Position numbers and translations under genes: made by a program | The notes under the pieces: model-generated | Database searches by the model: none | Told to the model about the DNA's origin: nothing | What the model saw: only the letters and a program-made list of their open reading frames with translations | In this document: positions 24,401 through 35,584 of the stretch, piece by piece | How the letters are laid out: every line of letters starts with the position of its first letter | Position numbering within the stretch: position 1 is the stretch's first letter | NCBI RefSeq assembly: GCF_030272615.1 | Contig: NC_081410.1 | Coordinates: forward strand, 119,288,640 to 119,352,639 | DNA length: 64,000 nt | Reading direction: 5' to 3' | Source: Cryptomeria japonica | Taxonomy: Eukaryota; Streptophyta; Pinopsida; Cupressales; Cupressaceae

Positions 24401-26022
24401 CTTTCACCTATCCCATCACATCTTCCTACAAATATTATCATAGCCTCCTGCAGATTTTATGAATCTAATCAGACTAAAATGTTAATGTTAATTTTCACAC
24501 TAGATTTTGTTCTATTTATGAACAGTTGTAGAGGTTAAATTAGTCGAACTCTTTAGATGGAGAAGTATACAAACAACATTGTTTTGTGAGGAGATATACA
24601 AAAGAAGCAGCAGCTACAGCTGTAGCGTGAGTCAAAAGGTTTCACAAAGAATTTATGCAGCAAAAACACTGAAATATAAAATGATTAATATCAATAGTTT
24701 CTTTTGTTTATGTATGTTTTATGCATAATAAAATGATAGGTTTTTTTTATAACATAAGAGTTTAGTTTAACAAAGTATTTTTGGAAAGCATGGTAGTTCA
24801 AAAATAGAGAAAAATAGAGGATACAAACAAGTTTGTTTTATCAAATTGGTATAAGAGCTATGAATTGTTTCAGATCAGTTTTATCAAAATAGAGCTGTGA
24901 AGTTTGTTTTTGTTATGATAATGGAAAATCTCCAACTGTTATGGATCAGCTTTTCTAAATTCAAGAAGCAAGTTTTGAAGTACAAGCGTATAACAGACTT
25001 TGTCAAACCATAACTTACAAATTTTCGAGTTTTCTTGTATTGATTCAATTTTAAAAAAATCTCCAACCCTAACTTACAAATAATTGCTTCTGAACTCCAG
25101 GTTTCTGAACAAGGCGGCCATAATAACAGAAAAAGACATCCTAAGCGACGGATCAGTGAGCAACCCATGGAGACTCTCTTCTTCATCCCAAATCGAAGCC
25201 CTAAAAGCCATAATCGTAACTCTACCCATCTTCTCCTGCGGAATCGCGAGCTCAATAACAATGTCTCAGCTCCACTCATTTTCAGTACTGCAGGCCCTCA
25301 CCATGAACAGACATCTCGGATCTGGCAGCTTCCAGATCCCCGCAGCCTCCTTCTCAGTCTTCTCTCAACTTGTCATCATCGCATGGATGCCTCTGTACGA
25401 CCGATTCATCGTTCCAGCAGCCCGGCGGATGACAAAAAATGGGCGTGGAATCACAGTATTCCACAGAATGGGCATCGGCTACGCCATTTCCACACTCTCA
25501 ATGGTCGTTTCGGGTTTCATCGAAGTAAAGAGACGAAACACTGCGCTAGGGCACGGCCTTGCGAACGATTCTTCGGCCATTGTTCCCATTTCGGCCTTGT
25601 GGCTTGTTCCACAGTTCTGCATTATGGGTCTGGGAGAGGCGTTTCATACGGTGGGTCATCTGGAGTTTTTCTATGCAGAGTTTCCGCCCACAATGCGCAG
25701 TACGGCCATTGCGCTGTCTTCGTGCACTTCTGCGGTGGGGCAATACATGAGCACCATTCTCCTCAATGTTGTTCATGCCAAAACGGGCCGCCATGGGAAA
25801 CCAGATTGGCTCAACGATAATCTCAACCTTGGTCGGCTTAATTATTTGTACTGGCTTTTGGCCGCCATTGAAGCCGTCAACTTGGTGTATTTCATAATCT
25901 GTGCTTCTCTTTATAAGTATACAGAATTTCCTGTCCAAGATCCAGTTTTTGAATCCGGCGCACAGGAGATGGAGAGTAAGCTTACGCAGGAAAATGAACC
26001 CGTCTGTAAAATTGCTTCTTGA
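21443..26022 (+). CDS. NRT1/PTR-family (NPF) transporter, four exons
   Basis: Major-facilitator transporter of the NPF family, probably at a cell membrane. Members move nitrate, peptides, glucosinolates or hormones; the substrate cannot be read here. Exons by GT-AG sites and frame: 21443-21635, 22001-22218, 23687-24249, 25101-26022, giving 632 codons with the stop (631 aa, normal for the family). Exon 1 ends in RGGWRTMPYIIG and exon 2 continues NASCERVALAASQSNMIVYL. Exon 3 has GLCLLTLTALIPQFRP and FGADQF. Exon 4 has RFLNKAAII, NPWRL, ALTMNRHLG, IPAASFSVFSQ and YDRFIVP, a pattern closest to the NPF1/NPF2 groups from memory. The usual ExxER in the first helix reads AxxER here, so the first acidic residue is missing. 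Every junction preserves frame and no stop interrupts it. Intron 2 holds an LTR; intron 3 (24250-25100) shows nothing notable. The ATG at 21443 is supported by the duplicated start context at 1876. Confidence 0.9.
22758..23159 (-). mobile_element. LTR of a copia-like element in NPF intron 2
   Basis: A 402-bp segment bounded by TGTTGGA (22758) and TCCAACA (23159), forming a perfect 7-bp terminal inverted repeat. On the minus strand it is preceded by TTAAGAGGGAGAA, a typical copia polypurine tract, so it reads as a 3' LTR in antisense to the host gene. About 350 bp of possible internal remnant lies to its right (23160-23520). No coding motif was recognised; it is a fossil fragment. Confidence 0.6.
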
Positions 26023-26086
26023 TTATGGGCTTATTGTGAGGTGGAGTAAAGGTAAGCCTTTCCCGCCATCAAACATGTGCATGTAA

Positions 26087-26660
26087 TTTTAACTCATCTA
26101 TTTTGGATAGTAAAAGTTTGTAGTAATGTAAAGTTTTGTAATAGAATATAATTCATAGTCATCTAATTCTCAGAGTCTATGAGGTTAGTTTTTCTCTTTT
26201 CTGGTTTAAATCATATATGATATTTTCATTATCAACATTTGGAATTATGCTACATGATTATTACAATGAAATATTTATTTAGATTATTATTACTAGTAAT
26301 TCTATTATAAGGTTTGATGGGTACTAAAAATATTTAATGCGTACAAAATATTATGATTTTTTATTTTTTTAAAGTAATTTAGTTTATTCAAGGGGTTGAG
26401 GTTAATTGATTAACATGTTGGATTCTTATGATGGAAATCCAAGTTCATTTTTTTATAAGGACATCTAAAGTGGAATTCTAAGTTGTGATTCTCGGTCTTT
26501 CATAATTGGCTTCTAATATGGAGGTGGTTTCTAAATAAAAAGTGAATAATTAAGTGGTGACTCTTGGTCTTCCATGAGTCATTTCTTATATCTTTGCTCA
26601 CAAAGAGCTTGTATCATTCTAATGTTGATGTTCATAAGAACAAGATATTTATAATAGATA
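26087..26660 (+). other. NPF 3' flank, shared with the inverted copy at 1.36-1.83 kb
   Basis: From TTTTAACTCATCTATTTT near 26087 to about 26640 the sequence matches 1835-1358 read on the opposite strand. Shared landmarks are AAGGTTTGATGGG, GGTGGTTTCTAAAT and GAGCTTGTAT. It probably includes the NPF 3' UTR. No canonical AATAAA is seen close to the stop. Confidence 0.7.
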
Positions 26661-26870
26661 TTCAATTGAAAAAAAGTAAATTAGTTTCCTTTGCATTTAT
26701 TTATGAATTGGATTTAAAACAATTAGAAGTAGATTGATAATTAATCTACTTTTAGATGAAAAATTGAATCAAAATCATATTCCATTCGATCCATTTAACA
26801 AAATTTAATTAATTATTTAAGTCAAGGAATTCTATGACAATTTAGTGAATCAAAGAGTAAGCCATCACAT

Positions 26871-28780
26871 GATAAGTAATCAAGTTGAGTTAATGAGACT
26901 AAAGGCAGGACAAGATGTTCCAAAGAAACTTGTTATGTTCTTCATTGAACAATACACTAAGTTGTTAAAGTTGGTCATAAAACTTATTCTAAGAATCCAA
27001 CCCCTCAATCTCAAAATAAACCCAATTATATCCTTGTGATTATTCTTATATCATCACAACTCCACTAAAATAGCAAGCATCAATTGTCTTTTAGGCCACT
27101 TTAGTTCTTGTCAATCAAAGCCCTCACAATTTCTTACAAAACATTGTTTAAGATATCAAACTCAATGTTTAAACTTTAGCATTTGTAGATTCTGTTATAA
27201 CATGTCAAAATCAATGTTTAAACTTTAGCATTTGTAGATTTTGTTATTACATGTCAAAATCAATGTTTAAACTTTAGCATTTGTAGATTTTGTTATAACA
27301 TGTCAAAATCAATGTTTAAAAGTTAGGATACTACACAACACAAAAATTTTAATTTGGTGAAAATTTTGATTATTTTATCAAAATTGAACCATTTTTTAGT
27401 AAAATTGAAGTGATATTTTTGTAATTAAGAAAAATTAAGTTTGTCCATCACTCTTGATAAGTAATCAAGTTAAGTCAATGAGACTAAAGGCAAGACAAAG
27501 TGTTCTAAAGAAGCTTGTTATGTACTTCATTGAACAATATTTCCTTATGAATTCCTTTATAAAATGCTCTTAGTGTAGTTGTTAAAGTTGGTCATAAAAC
27601 TTATTCCAAGAATACAATCCCTCAATCTCAAATATCCTTGCGATTATTCTTATATCATCAAGACTCCACTAAAATACCAAGAACCAATTGACTTTTAGGC
27701 CACTTCAGTTCTTGTCAATCAAAGCCCTCACAATTTCTTACAAAACTTTGTTTAAGATATCAAAATCGGTGTTTAAAAATTAGCATGTGTAGATTTTGTT
27801 ATAAGATGTCAAAATCAATGTTTAAAAGTTAGCATACTACACGACACAAAAATTTTAGTTTTGTGAAAGTATTGGTTATTTTATCAAAATGCATCAATTT
27901 TTAGTAAAGCTAAATTGATATTTCTAAAATTAAGCAAAATTAAGTTTGTCCATCACTTGATAAGTGATCAAGTTTAGTCAATGAGACTAAAGGCGGAGCC
28001 AAATGTTCCAAAGAAGCTTGTTATGTTCTCCATTGAACAATATTTCCTTATGAATTCCTTTATAAAATTCACTTAGTGTAGTTGTTAAAGTTGGTCATAA
28101 AACTTGTTCCAAGAATTCAATCCCTCAATCTCAAAATAAACCCAATTATATCCTTGCGATTATTCTTATATCATCACAACTCCACTAAAATAGCAAGCAC
28201 TAATTTTCTTTTAGGCCACTCTAGTTCTTGTCAACCAAAGCCCTCACAATTTCTTACAAAAAAAAATTAAGATATCAAAATTAGTGTTTAAAATTTAGCA
28301 TGCATAGATTTTGTTATAAGATGTCAAAATCAATGCTTAAAAATTAGCATACTAGACAACACAAAAAAATTAGTTTTGTAAAATTTTTGGTTATTTTATC
28401 AAATTGAACCAATTTTTAGTAAAGTTGAATTCATATTTCTACAATTAAGCAAAATTAAGTTTGTCCATCACTTGATAAGTAATCAAGTTGAGTCAATGAG
28501 ACTAAAGGCATGACAAAATGTTCCAAAGAAGCTTGTTATGTTCTCCATTGAACAATATTTCCTTATAAAATCCTCTTAGTGTAGCTATTGGTCATAAAAC
28601 TTATTCCAAGAATCATATCCCTCAATCTCAAAATAAACCTAATTATATCCTTGTCATTATTCTTTTATGACCGCAACTTCACTAAAATTGCAAGGGTTAA
28701 TTGTCTTTTAGGCCACTTTAGTTCTTGTCAATCAAAACCCTCACAATTTCTTACAAAACTTTCATTCCTACTACTATAAC
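26871..28780 (+). repeat. Four-copy tandem repeat of about 500-585 bp
   Basis: Units start with GATAAGTAATCAAGTT-like sequence at 26871, 27456, 27959 and 28474. They share long blocks (TTGGTCATAAAACTTATTC, CCTCAATCTCAAAATAAACC, CTTTTAGGCCACTTTAG, CCCTCACAATTTCTTACAAA). The fourth unit is partial. Open frames of 62-65 codons recur in each unit but drift and look non-coding. Spacing differs because of indels and an expansion of a smaller repeat in the first unit. Confidence 0.9.
27161..27310 (+). repeat. 49-bp tandem sub-repeat, three copies
   Basis: Three near-identical copies containing CAATGTTTAAACTTTAGCAT and ending TAACATGTCAAAAT. The expansion is confined to the first unit of the larger tandem repeat. 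Confidence 0.9.
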
Positions 28781-29572
28781 AACATGGATTTTGAAGTGAA
28801 ATATATTCCTAACAATGTGGATAAAACCTCGAAAACCATCACATGAAAAACTAATTTCAAGCTTCTGCACATAATTTATCTTATATATCTTCAATGGTGG
28901 CAATTTTTAATATGGAGGTAAACAAGATTTGGATACTTAATCACACATCTATGGTATAGTACAAATTAGTTGTGAATAATTACATGAAACTCTAAATTGG
29001 TTTTTTATTTTTATTTTTTTGGGCTACCTAACCACATAGCTATGATATATTATAAATTAGTTATGAATGGTGGCATGAATATTGTAAATTAGTTATGATA
29101 ATTTGAATGCAAAAAATCATTTATTTTTTAAAAAAATTAGTGTTTCACAGGCTTTCCTAACACAAGGATGGGGGAGGATGATCGAGGATGAGGGTACAAG
29201 GGGCCTATGTTTGGGGACGATGACAATTGATATAATGTTAGTATTTTGAGTGGGAATAAAATCGTTTATTTTAAAAAATTCCATCAAAGATGTTTATAAT
29301 CAACTCAATTAATAAACACTAACAAATATGTTATAATTCTAAAACAATAAGAGCTGGAATAAATATGTATTTTTTCATTAATGAACAAACTTAGAATCGA
29401 AATGTTAAGTCATATTTTATCAAATTATCAAAATCAACAATCAACAAACAAAATTCATATTATTAAAAAATTAGTTTGCTTTGAAAACAATCTAAGAAAA
29501 TGAAATTAAGAATTATAAGTCAAATGAAATAACTATCCATATATACTATTAAGAAATAACCTTTGAACTTAA
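28781..29572. other. Anonymous AT-rich sequence
   Basis: No gene recognised. Two related lines near 28.94 and 29.03 kb (ACTTAATCACACATCTATGG-like and ACCTAACCACATAGCTATG-like) suggest a weak local duplication. Confidence 0.4.
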
Positions 29573-29711
29573 CTAGCTTATACATATTTAATAATATATA
29601 TAGAATAAGCCAAGAGATTCAAGGTGCCTATTTTTTAATCATTCTGTCACATTAAAGTGCAATAGGCGCCTCGAGAAGGATATCTCTAAGCTTATTCTAT
29701 ATATAAGCTAG
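29573..29711. repeat. 139-bp imperfect hairpin (MITE-like or foldback)
   Basis: The left arm, from CTAGCTTATA through TATATAGAATAAGC to CAAGGTGCCTATT, is the reverse complement of the right arm, from AATAGGCGCCTCGAG to GCTTATTCTATATATAAGCTAG, with a few mismatches and a short loop near 29625-29655. No clear target duplication. It could be a foldback element or simply a stem-forming relic. Confidence 0.75.
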
Positions 29712-29910
29712 TAGCAGTTGTTGGCACAACATTTAAGACTTCAAATAAATTAATTTTATATTAATACATTTTGTATTGAATTATTATTCATATATTATCA
29801 TATATTAGGAGAATACTTATAATTCAATTTTTAAAAATAATATATATAATTATTTTTATTGTAATTATAATTATAATATATAAATAATATTATTCAGTAT
29901 ATCGTCCATT

Positions 29911-30560
29911 AATGGGCTTAATTGGGTTAATCCAATTCTATTGGTGAGTAAAGAGGTGTAGTGTGAAAGCCTAAAGGAAGGTTTGATCAAGGTCAACTTT
30001 GATAGGGCCTCAAAAGGGAATCGGGGTCCCTCTAGGGAAGGCTTAATGGGCTTAATTGGGTTAATCCAATTCCATTAGTTAGTAAAGAGGTGTAGTGCGA
30101 AAGCCTAAAGGAAGGTTTGATCAAGGTCAACTTTGATAGGGGTCCCTCTGGGAAAGGCTTAATGGGCTTAATTGGGTTAATCCAATTCCATTGGTGAGTG
30201 AAGAGGTGTAGTGCGAAAGCCTAAAGGAAGGTTTGATCAAGGTCAATTTTGATAGGGCCTCAAAAGGGAATCGGAGTCCCTCTAGGGAAGGCTTAATGGG
30301 CTTAATTGGGTTAATCCAATTCCATTGGTGAGTGAAGAGGTGTAGTGTGAAAGCCTAAAGGAAGGTTTGATCAAGGTCAACTTTGATAGGGCCTCAAAAG
30401 GGAATCTGGGTCCCTTTGGGGAAGGCTTAATAGGATTAATTGGGTTAATCCAATTCCATTGGTGAGTAAAGAGGTTTAGTGCGAAAGCCTAAAGGAAGGT
30501 TTGATCAAGGTCAACTTTGATAGGACCTCAAAAGGGAATCTGGGTCCCTCTGGGAAAGGC
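29911..30560 (+). repeat. 134-bp tandem array encoding part of an RNase H-like domain
   Basis: Five units begin AATGGGCTTAATTGGG at 29911, 30045, 30161, 30295 and 30429. Four spacings are 134, 116, 134 and 134 bp. Each unit contains a plus-strand stretch reading LIKVNFDRASKGN-GPS, the first strand of a plant RVT_3-type RNase H domain. The last unit runs on into FVARDFRGNILVMGVKK in the LINE remnant to the right. The array is therefore a tandem amplification of a coding segment inside a LINE. The 116-bp unit has lost the segment around the RASKGN codons. Confidence 0.9.
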
Positions 30561-31340
30561 TTTGTAGCCAGAGATTTTAGAGGTAATATCTTGGTGATGG
30601 GAGTCAAAAAATAAATAAAATAATGGAAGACAAAAACAATATTGTCGAAGCTCAGGCAACACTGGAAGCAATGTCAATGGTCAAAAAAATTGAGTTCTGA
30701 AAAATCCATTTAGAGGGTGACTTGATGATCATAGTTAATGCTTTGATCTAAGGCAAGGTAGAAGCTTGGAACATTAACAAATTAATTAAAACAATCTACA
30801 ATGTATTGAACTCTTTTGAGGCTTTTAAAATTTTGCATGTGTATCGTTCGAATAATGATGTGGAATGCTAAAGAGCCACACGAGGAGCGTAGAACAGAGG
30901 CCCAAGTTAGTTGGGAATCTCTCTTGGAATTTCTATAGGGGAGGGAGGGGTTGGAATGGATTGAGTGCAAGTGTTAGAGGGAAAGGGCAAGAAATTAATT
31001 GTTCGTCTAGGTTGAAAGCCCTCTTTTTGTGATGTTATGTCTCTTTGTATTTTTCATAGTTTTTAGAATTATAGTATTCAGATAATGTGTAGTGGATGCT
31101 CTGCCATTAGTATGGCATTTTGTAAATTGTTTTGAGCTTTTAGTTGGGTTGTTTAATGCCCGTATAGAAGTAGGAGGTCTTCTAGGTAAAAAAAAATTGA
31201 AGGTCGCAGGGATAAGGTTATATTGAAAGGATGGCATGAAGGTCATTTTGATTTTACATTCGATTTTGATTTTATATGAATGTAAAGTTTTCTTTTATAT
31301 TAATAAAATAGATATTATTTTCACTGATTATAAAAAAATT
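30561..31340 (+). mobile_element. LINE 3' end with RNase H-like domain remnant
   Basis: Continuing from the array, plus-strand pieces read FVARDFRGNILVMGVKK, NIVEAQATLEAMSMVKKIE, HLEGDLMIIVNAL and FKILHVYRSNN. This is the order and spacing of the RVT_3 RNase H-like domain found at the C-terminus of plant L1 ORF2. Stops occur (for example TAA directly after VKK, near 30611), so it is dead. The 3' side shows a TATTAATAAAATAGAT-type tail followed by TATAAAAAAATT near 31320-31340, as in plant L1 3' ends. Upstream ORF2 sequence is absent. Confidence 0.65.
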
Positions 31341-31439
31341 ATTTAGTATATCTATAATATTATAATATAAAATATAAATTATGTCATTAATATTTAGATA
31401 TGATTATCGTTAAGGTTAACACTATACTTAGAGATAGGT

Positions 31440-33430
31440 ATGTTTATAGTCTCTTGATTAGGGTTAGGGTTACAATTAGAATTAGAGTGAGGTTTGTGGC
31501 AAGTATTATGGTAAATGTTAGAGTTAGGAAAAGGCTCACATATCAAAATCTTCTTAAGGGTAGGGTTATGTTATAGTTCAAATAAGGCTTACAATTGGGT
31601 AAGGGTTAGGATTAGAATTATAGTTAGGGTTAGGATTTGGGTTAATGTTAGGATTAGAAATAGAGTGAGGGTTAGGGTTAGGGTTAGGGTTAGGGTAGTA
31701 TTAAGATTAGGATTAGTCTTATAATTAGAGTTAGGGTTACGATTAGAACTAGAGTGGGCATTTTGTTTAAGATTATGTCTTAGGGTTAGTGTTAGGTTTA
31801 AGGTTAGGGTTAGCATTACAATTAGAATACGAGTGACAATTGTCATTAGGATTATGGTTAGGGTTAGGTAGGTTTAGGATTAGTTATAGGACTAGGGTTA
31901 GGATTAATATTACAATTAGAAATAGGATTAGTCATGGAATAAGGGTTATGTTAAAGTTTAAACATGGGTTACAACTAGGGTTAGCATTAGGGTCAAGATT
32001 AGGGTTACATTTACATCTAGGATCAGGGTTAAAGTTAGGATTATGGTTAGGGTTGATGTTTTTACATCATAGATAAAGGCTTTTGGGTTAGAGATATAGT
32101 TAGGGTTAGGGTTAGGGTTAAGTTTATAGTTACAGAAGGGATTAGAGGTAGAATAAGGGTTATGTTAGGGTTTAGATAAGGATTACAATTAGAGTTGGGG
32201 TTAAGGTTAGAATGATAATTATGGTTAAGATTAAGATAAGATTAGGGTTAAGGTTAGAATTAGGATTAGGGTTATGATTATAGTTGGAATTGGAATTAGG
32301 GTTAAGGTTAGAATGATAATTATGGTTAAGCTTATGATTACAGTTAGGGTTAGGGTCAAGGTTAGAATGATAATTATGGTTAAGATTATGATTGCGGTTA
32401 GGGCTTGGCTCATAATCAAAATTAGGGATTCAAACACAAATAGAATTTGGATTAGTGTTAATAATGTTAATATTATAGTTACGGATAAGTAGGCTTAGGA
32501 TTAGTCTTATTATTATGGTTAGGGTTACGATTAGAACTAGAGTGAGGGTTGTTAGGACTATGGTAAATGTTAGGGTTAGGAAAAGGGCTACATATCCAAA
32601 TCTTCTTAAGGGTAGGGTTATGTTATGATTCAAATGAGGATTAGAATTAGGGTAAAGGTTAGCATTAGAACTATAGTTAGGATTAAGATTAGGGTTAGTA
32701 TTATGATTAAAAAAATTAGAGCGAGAGTTAGAGTTGGTTTAAGATTAGTGTTAGGATTAGGATTAGGGTTAGGATTAAGATTATAGTTAAAGATGGGAAT
32801 AGACATGGAATAAGGATTATGCTAGGGTTAAGGTAAGGGTTACAATAAGGGTTAGGGTAAGGATTAGGGTTAAATTTATGTTTAGGTTCAAGGTTAAGGT
32901 TAAGATTATGGTTAGGGTTAGGGTTTATGTCATAGTTAGGTTTTGGGTTAGAGATATAGTTAGGGTTAGGGTCATTATTAGGGTTGGGTTTAAGGTTAGA
33001 CATATAGTTAGGGTTAGGTTTAGGGTTAAGTTTATAGTAAGAGACAAGATTGGAGATATAATAAGGGTTATGTTAGGGTTTCAATAAGGATTATAATTAT
33101 AGTTAGGGTCAAGTTTAAAATGATAAGTATGGTTAAGGTTATGATTAGGGTTGGGGTTATAGTTAGAATTAGGATTAGGGTTATGATTACAACTAGAATT
33201 TGGTTTAGGTTAGGTTTAGAATTAGGACCTTTCAACTAATGTTTTGATTAATATTAGGGTTAGGGTTATTATTATAGTTAGAGATAGGTAGGTTTAGGAA
33301 TAGTTTTATAATTAGGGTGAGGGTTACAATTAGAATTACAATGAGGGTTGTGGTTAGGATTATGGTAAATGTTAGGGTTAGGAAAAGGGTTACATATTTA
33401 AATATTCCTAAGGGTAGGGTTATGTTAGGT
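31440..33430 (+). repeat. Degenerate telomere-like (TTAGGG)n array
   Basis: About 2 kb in which TTAGGG/GGTTAG hexamers and one- or two-base variants dominate the plus strand. The cleanest runs are at 31669-31696 and 32099-32121. The unit is six bases, TTAGGG, rather than the seven-base TTTAGGG usual in plants. Longer segments are also repeated inside: a block containing TCTTCTTAAGGGTAGGG recurs near 31550, 32602 and 33395. Open frames of Leu-Thr or Val-Arg repeats here are translation artefacts. Confidence 0.9.
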
Positions 33431-35584
33431 ATCAAATTGATCTCATAAAGTTTATTAAATTTACAGATATATTTGATATCAATGGACTTGTGAAGAAACT
33501 TCATTTTCTTCCAAATCTCTCCCATGACCTAGAAGGAAACACACCCATATTTAAGCCAAGAGGCTTCCTACATTGGTAGAAAAATCATTAGTAAACATTT
33601 GGCTTTTTTAGTAGATTTGGCATGCAACTGGCATTTCAAATCAACTAATCTTTGGTGGCTATTAAAATGTGATGTGGACTTTAACAAATGCTCCTAGAAT
33701 ATGAAAGGCCAAGTATTAATGACAATATAAAAAATGCATGAGTTCAGTTGAAGACATGGTAAAATTTGCAGTGTCAATATTGAAATTAGGACTAGTGATG
33801 ACAATCCACATTAAAATCTTGTTTGTGAACCTCTCACGATCCTTGCAAAACCCCAAAATTTTGACCTTTCTAGAGTAGATCTTGAGAGCACAAAGAATCC
33901 CTCTCATGCCTATAGGCCTTGCAATGTCATAGGCCTGGACAACCCCTAGAAGGAAGACTTCATCTATGATTCCAGTCACTTGTAGGGCAAGCGTAGTGCA
34001 AAATCGATAAAATACAAATATTCATGTCAGAGGAAATAAAGGATGAGGGATCTGTAAATCCAGACAATCTAGTCAATCTTTTGACTTTAAGACTCTGATC
34101 TCTAAGAAAAGGCAACACGGCTAGATGAATAAAAGGCTTTATGCTTTACACTCTCTTCTTCCTAAAGTGGTCGCGACCCCTCGAAGGATATATAGATAGG
34201 GGGGGCGAGGTTACATCCCTTTTAATCGTGAGTATTTTTATTCAATATTTCATATTAAAAAAAAATCAATTTTGTTTTCCACATTCACCAGGAAGGTATT
34301 CCAAATTTTGGTTTTTCTTCCCCTTCTTAATAATTTTGGGTGAGGTTTTTTGTTTGTTTATTCTAAAATTGAAAGGTAGTTTTCTTTTTGCAACGTTTTT
34401 ATTAGCATTGCAACTTAGAAAGCAACTGGCACAAAGTTCTACTAATTTAACATTAGACAAAGATAACCCACAAGATAGATAAGTTGGTTGTAGCCTATTT
34501 TATTTGACTAGAACTTTCAAGCGACAAATCAAATTATGCCTTTACATCTTTTAGTTTAGCTTTGCAATGCAGCCAGCTATTGCAACCAATAAAAACATTG
34601 GCATTCAGAATTTTTTTACCAACAAGTCATAAGTTTGATAAAAGTAATAGAAATTTTAATGTTTTTTACTTTTCCAGATTGTTTGGATGAAGAAGATTTT
34701 GGAGCCAGATGAAAATCATTTTAGTGCAAAGGTAATTACTTAAATTAGTCTCAATTCATTGCAAACTTGTACAACTGGCATACTAGGCATTGTAGAAAGT
34801 AAGTTCTTGTAACTATAACTATTATTTTGCTAGGCAATCTTAAACCACACACGCTAAACAATATATTTAAGTCTAAAGAATGTAAGTCAACTCTGAATGT
34901 TTAACACTTTTAAACCTAAAAATCAAAGCTTGATGTGTATGGTTTAATCCATCCATATTGATTTGATTGTTTCTCTTCGTTTACAGAGATAATAAAGATG
35001 ATGTCATTTCTTTTGAGAGTGTGACGATAAATGTAAGGTGAGGTTGTCTTTAGTGGTGCAATCTCAGATGTAGGGGCACATCCCATAGTGCACGAAGCTG
35101 CTTAGCTCAACTTTCTGGACTTACCATGTGTTAGGTTAAACAAGAGGCCTCCAAGTTTCAGCTGGCCTTATTATATGGGAGGAAATCTGCAGGGTCTTTC
35201 CTTTTGTCAAGACAAAAATAGCCACTCTGAGGGCTATGTCGGTGTTGAAAAGCTCCAAATTTGAATGTTTGTACAAGTGGAATGTTTGAAGAAAGATAAA
35301 ACCTGCAAAGATCTAGGAAAAACTGAAACGCGTCACCATTGAACTACAACTGAGAGACCTTATGCGCCAATGTTTCCTCTGAAAATGGCATATATTGAAA
35401 CGATCCATTAATGATATGGAAGATGTTCTTTCGAGGATTTAAAATGTTTTCTGGTTGTTTTGTAAACTTTGATGGGAGGTCACTTCAGAGATAGGCTATC
35501 ATACCATTCTATTCGAAACTTTCCCAGCATGGATACCACTAAATTAGCAATTTTCTCCACCCTACATTCTACTAGCTTGAATTA
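33431..35584. other. No recognised gene
   Basis: Open frames at 33716-33979 (minus, 87 codons) and 34141-34482 (plus, 113 codons) have no family signature that I recognise and may be chance or decayed element sequence. The rest is AT-rich. Confidence 0.4.

Noticed and set aside
25546-25938. 130-codon minus-strand frame and plus-strand frames in other phases over NPF exon 4
   Set aside because: Shadows of the GC-richer transporter exon, which has clear family motifs in the proper frame.
29911-30560. CRISPR-like array
   Set aside because: Units are 134 bp with no unique spacers and encode RNase H sequence; it is a plain tandem repeat in a plant genome.
31515-33525. Open frames made of Leu-Thr, Val-Arg or Asn-Pro repeats
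   Set aside because: Direct translation of the TTAGGG-type repeat; no gene.
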